Assembly (NCBI GenBank): GCA_014649355.1
Contig: BMSW01000001.1
Span: 310,001-374,000 of the forward strand
DNA length: 64,000 nucleotides
Direction of reading: 5' to 3'
Source of the DNA: Streptomyces althioticus
GTDB taxonomy: Bacteria; Actinomycetota; Actinomycetes; Streptomycetales; Streptomycetaceae
Position numbers and translations under genes: made by a program. The notes below the pieces were generated by a model. It was given only the letters and a program-made list of their open reading frames with translations, had not been told where the DNA came from and searched no databases. This document shows, one piece after another, positions 34,082 through 41,068 of this stretch (its first letter is position 1; every line of letters starts with the position of its first letter).

Positions 34082-35448
34082 TGCCGCGACGGCTCACCGC
34101 GCTGCTGGCGCTGCTGCTGCTCGCCGCCTGCACGGGCGGCGGGGGCGGGACGCCCGAACCGGCCGCCGAGGAGAAACCCGGCACGATCGTCGTGGCCAGC
34201 GGCCGGGACGTCACCGGCAGCAACGGTGTGCGGCAGCGGCTCATCGACGCGTGGAACCGCGCGCAGCAGAAGGCGGGTTCCAGGTACCAGGCGCGGCTGG
34301 TGGAGCTGCCGGGCAGCGCCGACGAGCAGCGCAGCCAGCTGCTGGGCGCCCTGCAGTCCGGCAGCGCCCGGTACGACGTGGTGAACCTGGACGTGACCTG
34401 GGTGCCGGAGTTCGCGGAGGCCGGGCTGGTGCGGGCGCTGCCCGACGACCTCGTCGACGCGGACGTCATCGACCCGGTCGCGGAGACCGCCCGGTGGGAC
34501 GGGAAGGTCTACGCGGTGCCGTTCAACAGCGACGTCGGCCTGCTGTACTACCGGGCCGACCTGCTGCGGAAGGCGGGAGTGGAGGAGCCGTACGTCCCGG
34601 AGGGCTTCACCTGGGAGCAGCTGCGCGGGCACATCACCACCCTGGACGACCGGCTCGGCGCCGAGGACTTCGCCAACGGCTGGACCACCCAGCTCGACGC
34701 GTACGAGGGCCGCACGGTCAACGTGATGGAGGCGTTCGCCACGGCGGTGCCCGGCCTGAGGCTGGTGGACGAGGACGGCCGCTACACGGGCGACGTGGAA
34801 CAACTGCGGCGGGGGGTGCGGGAATTCGTACGCCGTGTCGACCCGGCGTACGTCTCCCCCGACGCGAAGAAGCACGACGAGGCGGAGTCGACCAGCGAGT
34901 TCACCGTGGGGCGTACGGCCTTCCTGCGCGCCTGGCCCTCCGCCTACCCGACGCTGTACCGGGCCTTCGGGAAGCGGCTGGGGGTGGCGCCGCTGCCCGG
35001 TCGGGCGGTGCTCGGCGGGCAGAACCTGGCGGTGACCACGACGTCCGAGCGGGCGCGGAAGGCGACCGAGCTGATCCGGTTCCTCACCGGGCGGCTGAGC
35101 GAACGCTGCCTGCTGGAGGCCGGGTTTGCGGCGACCCGTGGTTCGGCGTACGGCCGTTCGCCGCGGTGCCCCGCGGAGATCTCCGCCGCTCCCGCGCCGT
35201 CCCCGACGGGGGAGCCCGACGAGGTGCCGCGCGGGGACGGGGGACGTCCCGGGCTCTCGGACCTGAAGCTGAGGAAGGCGCTGGAGCGGGCCGTGCACCG
35301 CCCGAGGACACCGCTCTACGGCGCCTTCACACAGACCCTGATCACGCAGCTCGGCCCGCTCGTCGAGGCGGGCTCGGCCGATGAGGACGAGCTGGACAGG
35401 ACGGCGCGGCGCCTGGACGAGGCGCTGCGCAGGGCCCTGCCCGGCTGA
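34081..35448 (+). CDS. Extracellular solute-binding lipoprotein of the caspase module
   Basis: The 455-residue family-1-type solute-binding protein has a lipoprotein signal (MPRRLTALLALLLLAAC, lipobox LAAC, Cys17) and the usual two-lobe pattern (YDVVNLDVTWVPEFAEAGLVR; YAVPFNSDVGLLYYRADLL; GGQNLAVTTTSERARKATE). No ABC permease or ATPase gene is nearby, which is unusual for a transporter component. One-base stop/start overlap with the caspase-SBP-VWA gene implies translational coupling, so a ligand-presenting partner for the membrane caspase is more likely than transport. The last about 80 residues are a helical extension. Confidence 0.88.
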   Translation: MPRRLTALLALLLLAACTGGGGGTPEPAAEEKPGTIVVASGRDVTGSNGVRQRLIDAWNRAQQKAGSRYQARLVELPGSADEQRSQLLGALQSGSARYDVVNLDVTWVPEFAEAGLVRALPDDLVDADVIDPVAETARWDGKVYAVPFNSDVGLLYYRADLLRKAGVEEPYVPEGFTWEQLRGHITTLDDRLGAEDFANGWTTQLDAYEGRTVNVMEAFATAVPGLRLVDEDGRYTGDVEQLRRGVREFVRRVDPAYVSPDAKKHDEAESTSEFTVGRTAFLRAWPSAYPTLYRAFGKRLGVAPLPGRAVLGGQNLAVTTTSERARKATELIRFLTGRLSERCLLEAGFAATRGSAYGRSPRCPAEISAAPAPSPTGEPDEVPRGDGGRPGLSDLKLRKALERAVHRPRTPLYGAFTQTLITQLGPLVEAGSADEDELDRTARRLDEALRRALPG

Positions 35449-35469
35449 GGTGTCTCCGTGGCCGTCGCC

Positions 35470-35640
35470 CTACCGCTCCGCGGCCTCCACCTCCGCCGGT
35501 GCGGTGGTCCGGGAGCCGGCGTCCGGGGCGGCCGCCTTGGCCGGGCCCGCGTTCGCCGCCAGGACCAGCGCCGCGACCGCGGCGAGAGCCGCGATGAAGC
35601 CACGGGCGTAACGCTCGGTGGGGCGGGTGCGTTGCAGCAC
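35470..35640 (-). CDS. Small secreted or membrane-tethered peptide, divergent from the TPR regulator
   Basis: A 56-residue frame opens at a GTG preceded by GAGGTC. It has a basic start (MLQRTRPTERYARG), a hydrophobic signal-like core (FIAALAAVAALVLAANAG), a possible A-x-A cleavage region (GPAKAAAP) and a short polar tail (DAGSRTTAPAEVEAAER). No homologue was recognised. It is too short for most ORF callers, but codon-position GC bias, a usable RBS and the divergent arrangement with an XRE-TPR regulator support it. It could be a precursor of a signalling peptide, or simply a small exported protein. Confidence 0.55.
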   Translation of the reverse strand: MLQRTRPTERYARGFIAALAAVAALVLAANAGPAKAAAPDAGSRTTAPAEVEAAER

Positions 35641-35661
35641 GGCGACCTCGCAACAGCGACG

Positions 35662-35691
35662 GGTTAAGCAGAATTAATTCGCGGTTTAACC
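35662..35691. promoter_or_regulatory. AT-rich inverted repeat between the small peptide and the XRE-TPR regulator
   Basis: GGTTAA (35662) and TTAACC (35686-35691) flank the 10-base palindrome GAATTAATTC (35671-35680). This AT-rich island stands out from its GC-rich surroundings and lies between divergent start codons, so it probably contains both promoters and a regulator site. Confidence 0.55.
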
Positions 35692-35737
35692 TAGGGGCTG
35701 TCCGACGCGAACGGCAAGGGGCACTGGGGGAGTTGGC

Positions 35738-37081
35738 ATGGGGGAGCGGGACGAGCCGGGCACGATCGGGCGGCGGGTGCAGCAGCTGCGCGTGGCGCGC
35801 GGACTGACACAGAAACAGCTGGCGGAGCCGGTGTACACGCCCGCCTACATCTCCACCCTGGAGGCCGGCCGGGTGCGCCCCTCCGACGACGCGCTGCGGC
35901 ATCTCGCCGAGCGGCTCGGAGTCGAGTTCGACGAACTGGCGACCGGGCGGTCGGCGCGCCGGGTGACCGAGCTGCGGCTGCGGCTGACCGAGGCGCAGCG
36001 CGCCCTCGCCGTCGGGGAGGCGGAGTCGGCGGTGGAGCAGTACACGGGGCTGCTGGCCGAGGCGGAGGCGCAGGAGCTGGCGGAGGAGCAGGCCGCCGCG
36101 CTGCTCGGGCTCGGTGAGTGCGCGCTGGACACGGGCGACCTCGCCGACGGGCGGCGGTACTTCGAGGAGGCGGAGGCGCGGCTGGCGGACGCCCCGCTGC
36201 CGGCGCGGGTGCCGGCGCTGCGCGGCCGGGCCGTCGCGCACTACCTCGCGGGGGAGCTGCGGTACGCGGTGTACCTGCTGGAGAGCACGATCGACGAGCT
36301 GAACCGGGGCGGGCTGCACGACCCGGACGCGCTGCTGCTGCTGTACGCCAGCGTCATCGGGCCCTACATGGACATGGGCGCGCACGCGCGGGCCGCGCAG
36401 GCCGCGGAGGTCGCGCTGGCGCTGGCCCCGCAGTCCGGCGACCCGGCGCTGGTGGCGCGCATGCACCGGTCGGTGGCCCGCACCCTGCTCGCCGAGGGCC
36501 GTCTCGCTGAGGCGGACGCGTCGCTGGCCAAGGCGGCCGAGCTGTACCGGGGCCTTCAGCTGCGCACCGAGCTGGCCAACTGCCACTGGATGCGCGGCTA
36601 CGTGTACGCGCAGAACGGCGAACTGGAGCGGGCCGAGGCGGAGATGCGGGAGGCGCTGCACATGCTGTCCGCGGCCCGCGCGACCCTGTACAGCAGCCAG
36701 CTCACCGTCGAACTGGCCGACGTGCTGCACCGGCGCGGGCGCTCCGAGGAGGCGGCGGAGCTGCTGCGGGACGTGCTGGGCGGGCTCTCGCCCGAGCGGG
36801 GCGCGGTGCACGCGGCGGCCGCGCACCGGCTGCTCGGCATCATCGCGGAGGACGCCCGCGACACGGACCAGGCGGAGGAGCACTACGTGCGCGCGCTCAG
36901 CCTGCTGGAGCGCGCGGGCGCGGCGGGCGACCTCGCCGACCTGTGCCGCCTCCTCGGCGACCTCCTCCGCCGCACGGGCCGCGTGGAGGCGGCCCTGGAC
37001 GCCTACCGCACAGGCCTGGGCCACCGCACGGCCCCGGGCACGACCACCTTGGGGCCGGCGCCGGCGCAGCCTCCGGTGTGA
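35738..37081 (+). CDS. XRE-family regulator with tetratricopeptide repeats
   Basis: The 447-residue protein has an N-terminal XRE helix-turn-helix (about 10-70; GLTQKQLAEPVYTPAYISTLEAGR) followed by helical repeats of TPR type covering residues about 85-430 (for example QAAALLGLGECALDTGDLADGRRYFEEAEARL and ADVLHRRGRSEEAAELLRDVL). The architecture is that of RRNPP-like peptide-responsive or protein-responsive regulators, although the ligand is unknown. An 11-residue tail and a divergent 56-residue exported peptide gene invite, but do not prove, a peptide-sensing role. Confidence 0.9.
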   Translation: MGERDEPGTIGRRVQQLRVARGLTQKQLAEPVYTPAYISTLEAGRVRPSDDALRHLAERLGVEFDELATGRSARRVTELRLRLTEAQRALAVGEAESAVEQYTGLLAEAEAQELAEEQAAALLGLGECALDTGDLADGRRYFEEAEARLADAPLPARVPALRGRAVAHYLAGELRYAVYLLESTIDELNRGGLHDPDALLLLYASVIGPYMDMGAHARAAQAAEVALALAPQSGDPALVARMHRSVARTLLAEGRLAEADASLAKAAELYRGLQLRTELANCHWMRGYVYAQNGELERAEAEMREALHMLSAARATLYSSQLTVELADVLHRRGRSEEAAELLRDVLGGLSPERGAVHAAAAHRLLGIIAEDARDTDQAEEHYVRALSLLERAGAAGDLADLCRLLGDLLRRTGRVEAALDAYRTGLGHRTAPGTTTLGPAPAQPPV

Positions 37082-37440
37082 GGGGCGGGGACGGGAGCCG
37101 GCCCCGACGGACGACCGCCCCGGACCGGCGTCCGGCCTCGCCGCTCCGGTCGGCCGAGGGCATGCCGCCCGTGCGCACCGGACCCGCGCGCCCGGCCCGC
37201 GCCCGTCGCCTGCGCCCGCCGCGTCGAAGCTTCCGGCCAGTGCCCCGGTGTCCCGGCCCGCGCCCGCTCCGGCGCGGGGCTGTGACGGCCGGCCCGGCCG
37301 TCACGCCCGCGGCCGCGTGGGCGCCTTCAGCCGGTGACCCGTACGCGCTCGCGCTCCTGGCGGCGTCCCGGGTGCCCCGCCCGTATCCTCACGCCCCGCA
37401 TCCCATCCCCGACCGGGGCCCGGCCCTGCGCTGTCCCCCG
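37082..37440. other. Intergenic region, no gene seen
   Basis: This stretch of about 360 bases between the XRE-TPR gene and the GAF-ANTAR promoter is extremely GC-rich. Open frames on both strands give only Arg/Pro/Gly-rich translations without family resemblance, so I do not call a gene. A SigB-like promoter begins immediately after it. Confidence 0.6.
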
Positions 37441-37465
37441 GTTTCGGGTGCGCCGCCCCGGGTAG
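37441..37465 (+). promoter_or_regulatory. SigB-like promoter of the GAF-ANTAR gene
   Basis: GTTT (37441-37444), a 15-base spacer and GGGTAG (37460-37465) match the S. coelicolor SigB-type consensus (GNNT, 14-16 bases, GGGTAC/T) with one difference at the last -10 base. It ends 29 bases before the GTG of the GAF-ANTAR gene. Confidence 0.5.
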
Positions 37466-37494
37466 TCGGTCCGCGTTTCTGCTGGTGAGGGGAT

Positions 37495-38241
37495 GTGGTT
37501 GGCGTGCGGCCCGGGGACGGCCCGGGGGGTGGGCGGGACAGCGGGGAGTACGAGCGGGCGGTGGGGGCCATCGCGGCGGGGCTCCGCGGGGCCGGGCCCG
37601 CCGAGGCGCCGGAACGGCTGTGCGCGGTGGCCGTGGACCTGCTGCCCGTGGACGGCGCCTCGGTGTCGCTGCGCGGGGACAGCATGCCCCTCCAGCTCGC
37701 CGCGTCCGGAGGTCGCGCGGCGCGGCTCGCGCAGCTCCAGGCCACCCTCGGTGACGGCCCCTGTCACCACGTGCTGCGCACCGGCGCGCCCGTCCTGGCC
37801 CGCGACCTGGAGGACGGCTCCTGCGCCGACCGCTGGCCCGTCTTCTCGCAGCAGGCGCTCGGCTCCGGTGTGCGCGCCGTGTACGCGCTGCCCCTCGGTT
37901 CGACCGCCGTCTGCGTCGGCACCCTCGACCTCTACCGCGCCTCCCCCGGCAGCCTCACCGACCACCAGCTGCAGGTGGCCCTGCTGGTGGCCGGCGTGAT
38001 GACCGTCGCGCTGACCGACCTGCCGTACGACGCGCGCGACGCCGGCGACGGCTGGCTCAGTGGGCTGGCCGCCGACCACGACCGCGTGCACCAGGCGGTC
38101 GGCATGATCATGGCGCAGCTCGGCGTGGGCGCCGACGAGGCCCTGGCGCGGCTGCGCGGCGACGCGTTCGCGCACGACCTCACCGTGCTGGAGGCGGCCC
38201 TGGACGTCGTCGCCCGCCGGCGCCGTTTCGACACCCCTTGA
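37495..38241 (+). CDS. GAF and ANTAR domain regulator
   Basis: The 248-residue protein has a GAF sensor domain (about 18-165; LGDGPCHHVLRTGAPVLARDLEDG, AVYALPLGSTAVCVGTLDLYR) and a C-terminal ANTAR RNA-binding domain (about 180-240; VHQAVGMIMAQLGVGADEALARLRGDAF). ANTAR proteins act as antiterminators by binding paired hairpins in nascent transcripts. GAGGG lies before the GTG at 37495. A SigB-like promoter upstream suggests stress induction. No ANTAR target hairpin pair was identified nearby. Confidence 0.92.
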   Translation: MVGVRPGDGPGGGRDSGEYERAVGAIAAGLRGAGPAEAPERLCAVAVDLLPVDGASVSLRGDSMPLQLAASGGRAARLAQLQATLGDGPCHHVLRTGAPVLARDLEDGSCADRWPVFSQQALGSGVRAVYALPLGSTAVCVGTLDLYRASPGSLTDHQLQVALLVAGVMTVALTDLPYDARDAGDGWLSGLAADHDRVHQAVGMIMAQLGVGADEALARLRGDAFAHDLTVLEAALDVVARRRRFDTP

Positions 38242-38291
38242 CCGCCCGGCCCTGATGATCAAGTGCCGTGGACGGCTTAGGCTTTGTGGTC

Positions 38292-38567
38292 ATGGACATA
38301 GCCATCCTCTTCTGCTCCACCGTCGTGGTCCTCGGTGTCGCCTCGATCCAGAGCCAGCTGACCCGCTCCGACCGCCGCGTGGCCCGGGTCGAGCGCAAAC
38401 TCGACGCGGTCATGCGGCACTTGGGTCTGGAGGAGGAGGTGCCGAGGAAGGACGAGATCCTCGCCCTCGTGCGGGACGGCAAGCAGGTGCAGGCGATCAA
38501 GCTGTACCGCGAGACCACCGGCGCGGGCCTGAGGGAGGCCAAGCAGGCCGTCGACGCGATGAGCTGA
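38292..38567 (+). CDS. Membrane-anchored ribosomal L7/L12 C-terminal-like protein
   Basis: The 91-residue protein has an N-terminal hydrophobic helix (MDIAILFCSTVVVLGVASI), a charged helix and a C-terminal segment (DEILALVRDGKQVQAIKLYRETTGAGLREAKQAVDAM) with the helix-loop-helix pattern of the L7/L12 C-terminal domain. Similar small proteins are common in Streptomyces; they lack the N-terminal dimerisation part of real L7/L12 and are not ribosomal stalk proteins. The ATG at 38292 is used; a GTG at 38268 adds eight residues. Confidence 0.8.
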   Translation: MDIAILFCSTVVVLGVASIQSQLTRSDRRVARVERKLDAVMRHLGLEEEVPRKDEILALVRDGKQVQAIKLYRETTGAGLREAKQAVDAMS

Positions 38568-38637
38568 CCACGGCGGCACCGGCGCCGCCGTCCCTTCCCG
38601 GCCACGGCGGCACCGTCGCTCCGGCTGTGCCGGCTCC

Positions 38638-39456
38638 TCAGACCCGGAGCCGTCCCTGGCGTGCGACCTCCGCGAGGCGGTCCGCGCCGAGTTGGGTCAT
38701 CGCCTGGGTGACCTCGGCACGCACCTCGCCGAAGCCGCCGTTGGTGAGGACGATCGTGTCCTCGCCGACGCGGACCGCCGCGAGGTCCACGGTGAGGCGG
38801 GCCGGGGCGGTGTCCGGTGCGCCGCCGGTCAGCGTCACGCGCAGCGCGGCGCGGGCGTCCCCGGCGGTGTCCGGCAGCGGCAGCTCCGTCACCTCGACGT
38901 CCTGCGTGCCGGACCGGGCCGTCTTCGCCCGGAACCGCGCGCACGTCTCGGGCAGCGTGCGCAGCCACTCCAGCGCGCGCTCCACGTCCTCCGGCCCGTG
39001 CGCGCCGATCTGCTCGCGCAGCTGGGTGCCCTCGGCGGTGTCGTCGAGGGTGACCGAGGCGCGCGGCCCGGCCGGCACGCCGAACGGCTCCTCCGTGTAG
39101 AGGACCTCCAGCAGCCGCCGGCAGTCACCGTCGTCCGCGGTCGCCTTCAGCGTGCCGTCCCGCCACAGCGCGGGCCCCTGGGCTGCGGCCCACGGGGGCC
39201 CCAGGTCCGCCTCGGTGATCAGCGCGGCCTTCAGCTGCTCGTCGTTCAGCACGGGCGTGGACCGCCCGGTCACCGCGGAGGACGACGCCGTCGCCGAAGG
39301 GGAGGGCGAGGGCGCGGCGGGCGGCTCGGTCACGCCCTGGGGCAGCGCCCGCGGCACGTCCCGCTCGTAGGCCACGCAGGCCGCAGTGATCAGCAGGACG
39401 GTGACCGACAGGGCGGAGGCGACGAGGGTGCGGGCACGGGCCGGGGCACGGGTCAT
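38638..39456 (-). CDS. Hypothetical lipoprotein
   Basis: The 272-residue protein has a lipoprotein signal peptide (ARTLVASALSVTVLLITAAC; lipobox ITAAC, Cys27), a Ser/Pro/Ala-rich stalk (about 45-65) and a globular domain (about 68-272) with two further cysteines (GDCRRLLE and ETCARFRAK) that could form a disulfide. The pattern NDEQLKAALITEADLGPPW resembles PknH-like sensor-domain lipoproteins of actinobacteria, but I am not confident of that relation. It is convergent with the L7/L12-like gene. Confidence 0.75.
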   Translation of the reverse strand: MTRAPARARTLVASALSVTVLLITAACVAYERDVPRALPQGVTEPPAAPSPSPSATASSSAVTGRSTPVLNDEQLKAALITEADLGPPWAAAQGPALWRDGTLKATADDGDCRRLLEVLYTEEPFGVPAGPRASVTLDDTAEGTQLREQIGAHGPEDVERALEWLRTLPETCARFRAKTARSGTQDVEVTELPLPDTAGDARAALRVTLTGGAPDTAPARLTVDLAAVRVGEDTIVLTNGGFGEVRAEVTQAMTQLGADRLAEVARQGRLRV

Positions 39457-39599
39457 CGGGATGCCTCCTGGGTGCCGGGCCGTCCACGGGCGGACGTGGC
39501 GGTCGTGGTGGACGTGCTCCTACGGCACCACCGGCACAGGCCTCCCACCAGCGCGGCGAGCCGTCCGGGTGAGCGGCCCGCACGCCTGTCCCCTGCGCC

Positions 39600-39625
39600 G
39601 CGAAAACCGCGTGCGAAAACCGCGT
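39600..39625 (+). repeat. Tandem 13-bp repeat upstream of the Thr leader
   Basis: GCGAAAACCGCGT occurs twice in immediate succession, 35-60 bases before the leader ATG, and is followed by a partial third start (GCG). It may be a binding site for a regulator or part of the promoter; TACCGT at 39648-39653 could be the -10, which would make the leader transcript nearly leaderless. Confidence 0.6.
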
Positions 39626-39660
39626 GCGCCCGCCCGCCGCCCGTTGCTACCGTCCGCGGC

Positions 39661-39717
39661 ATGCAGCGCGCCCATGTGTCCCGCACGACGACGCCGGAGA
39701 CCGTCCCGGCGCGCTGA
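39661..39717 (+). CDS. Thr-codon leader peptide controlling thrS
   Basis: An 18-residue frame encodes MQRAHVSRTTTPETVPAR, with three consecutive ACG threonine codons and a fourth (ACC) three codons later. It ends 14 bases before a perfect 14-base-pair terminator hairpin that precedes the threonyl-tRNA synthetase gene. Bases 39664-39672 (CAGCGCGCC, codons 2-4) pair perfectly with 39708-39716 (GGCGCGCTG, end and stop of the leader), so translation must open this stem. The arrangement is that of classical ribosome-mediated attenuation: slow decoding at Thr codons would favour read-through into thrS. Confidence 0.75.
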   Translation: MQRAHVSRTTTPETVPAR

Positions 39718-39731
39718 CAGCTGACCACTGA

Positions 39732-39763
39732 CGAAGCCCCGGGGCGAGTGCCCCGGGGCTTCG
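39732..39763 (+). terminator. Attenuator terminator ahead of thrS
   Basis: Perfect 14-base arms (CGAAGCCCCGGGGC / GCCCCGGGGCTTCG) with a GAGT loop lie between the leader peptide and thrS, 40 bases before the thrS start. There is no gene ending here other than the leader, so it is best read as an attenuator. Confidence 0.8.
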
Positions 39764-39803
39764 CCGCGCGTGGTGCTCGCCTCCCGACCCCGAGGAGGAC
39801 GCC

Positions 39804-41030
39804 GTGCGCGACCTCGACCACCGACGCCTCGGCCGTGAACTCGGCCTGTTCGACACCGACCCGCTGATGGGCGCGGGCCTCCCCTACTGGCTCCCCGACG
39901 GCGCCGTCGTACGGCACACCCTGGAGGAGTACGTCCGTGAGGCGGAACGCGCGGCCGGCTACCGGCACGTGTACTCGCCCGTGCTCGGCAAACGCGAGCT
40001 GTACGAACTCTCCGGGCACTGGGACCACTACCGCGACGACATGTACCCGCCGATGGACGTGGGCGGGGAGCAGATGCTGCTGCGTCCCAGCCTGTGCCCG
40101 CACCACGCCCTGATCTTCCGCTCCCGCACCCGCAGCCACCGCGACCTGCCGTTCCGGATGGCCGAGCTGGGCGGCATGTACCGCTCGGAGCGGTCGGGCG
40201 TGCTCGGCGGGCTGACCCGCGTGCGGGCCATCCAGCTGAACGACGCGCACATCTTCTGCACCCCGGACCAGGCCGTCGAGGAGGCCGCCGGGGCGCTCGG
40301 GCTCATCTCCCGCGCCTACGCCGACCTGGGCATCCGTGCCGCCCGGCACCGGCTGTCGCTGCCGGGCGGCGGGGGGAAGTACGTCGCCGACCCTGCCCTG
40401 TGGCGGCGGGCCACCGCGCTGCTGCGCGAGGTGCTGGAGGCGTCCGGCGTCCCGTACGAGGCCGTCGAGGGCGAGGCCGCCTTCTACGGTCCGAAGATCG
40501 ACGTGCAGATCACCGACCCGGCGGGCCGCGAGTCCACCCTGTCGACCGTGCAGATCGACTTCCACCAGCCGGAGCGCTTCGGCCTGCGGTACACCGGCCC
40601 GGACGGCGCCCGGCACCGGCCGGCCATGGTGCACCGCAGCGTCATCGGCAGCGTGGAGCGGGCCGTCGCGCATCTGCTGGAGGAGCACGGCGGCGCGTTC
40701 CCGCCGTGGCTGGCCCCGCTGCAGCTGGTGGTGCTGCCGGTGGGCGAGGAGCAGGAGGAGCACGCCCACGCGGTCGTGCGGGAGGCGGTCGCGCTCGGGC
40801 TGCGGGCCGAGGTGAGCGGCCGGGCCGAGGGCAGTCTCGGCTCCCGGATCCGCCGGTCACGGCTGGTGCCGTACCAGGCGGTGGTGGGCGCACGGGAGGC
40901 CGAGGACGGCATGCTCGCCGTGCGACTGCGGGACGGGCGGCGGCCCGGCGTGCTGCCGGTGGCGGAATTCCTGCGACGCGTGGAGGGGCGGGTGCGCGCA
41001 CGCGGGACCGCGCTCTGGGAGCCCGCGTAA
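39804..41030 (+). CDS. thrS: Threonyl-tRNA synthetase, short form without editing domains
   Basis: The 408-residue class II synthetase begins directly with the catalytic core (residues about 20-300) and ends with the anticodon-binding domain (about 305-405). Standard bacterial ThrRS is about 650 residues; the N-terminal TGS and editing domains are absent. Zinc and substrate residues are kept: Cys in RPSLCPHHALIF, motif 2 FRMAELGGMYRSERSG, His in NDAHIFC and His in MVHRSVIGSVER. GAGGAGG precedes the GTG. It is probably a second, regulated ThrRS; mischarged Ser-tRNA-Thr would have to be cleared elsewhere. Expression appears controlled by the upstream Thr leader. Confidence 0.95.
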   Translation: MRDLDHRRLGRELGLFDTDPLMGAGLPYWLPDGAVVRHTLEEYVREAERAAGYRHVYSPVLGKRELYELSGHWDHYRDDMYPPMDVGGEQMLLRPSLCPHHALIFRSRTRSHRDLPFRMAELGGMYRSERSGVLGGLTRVRAIQLNDAHIFCTPDQAVEEAAGALGLISRAYADLGIRAARHRLSLPGGGGKYVADPALWRRATALLREVLEASGVPYEAVEGEAAFYGPKIDVQITDPAGRESTLSTVQIDFHQPERFGLRYTGPDGARHRPAMVHRSVIGSVERAVAHLLEEHGGAFPPWLAPLQLVVLPVGEEQEEHAHAVVREAVALGLRAEVSGRAEGSLGSRIRRSRLVPYQAVVGAREAEDGMLAVRLRDGRRPGVLPVAEFLRRVEGRVRARGTALWEPA

Positions 41031-41068
41031 GGTCGACGGGCAGACCTCGCCCGACGAAGGAGTCCGTG

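Noticed and set aside
36897..37304. A minus-strand frame of 135 codons overlapping the end of the XRE-TPR gene
   Set aside because: Arg/Gly/Pro-only composition, overlap with a confirmed gene and no RBS.
38571..38592. Hairpin between the L7/L12-like gene and the lipoprotein gene as a terminator
   Set aside because: The arms (ACGGCGG/CCGCCGT) are short and simple GC repeats; too weak to call.
40094..41065. Long plus frame reading into the nucleoside hydrolase from inside thrS
   Set aside because: The part overlapping thrS is an out-of-frame shadow; the hydrolase begins at the GTG after AAGGAG.
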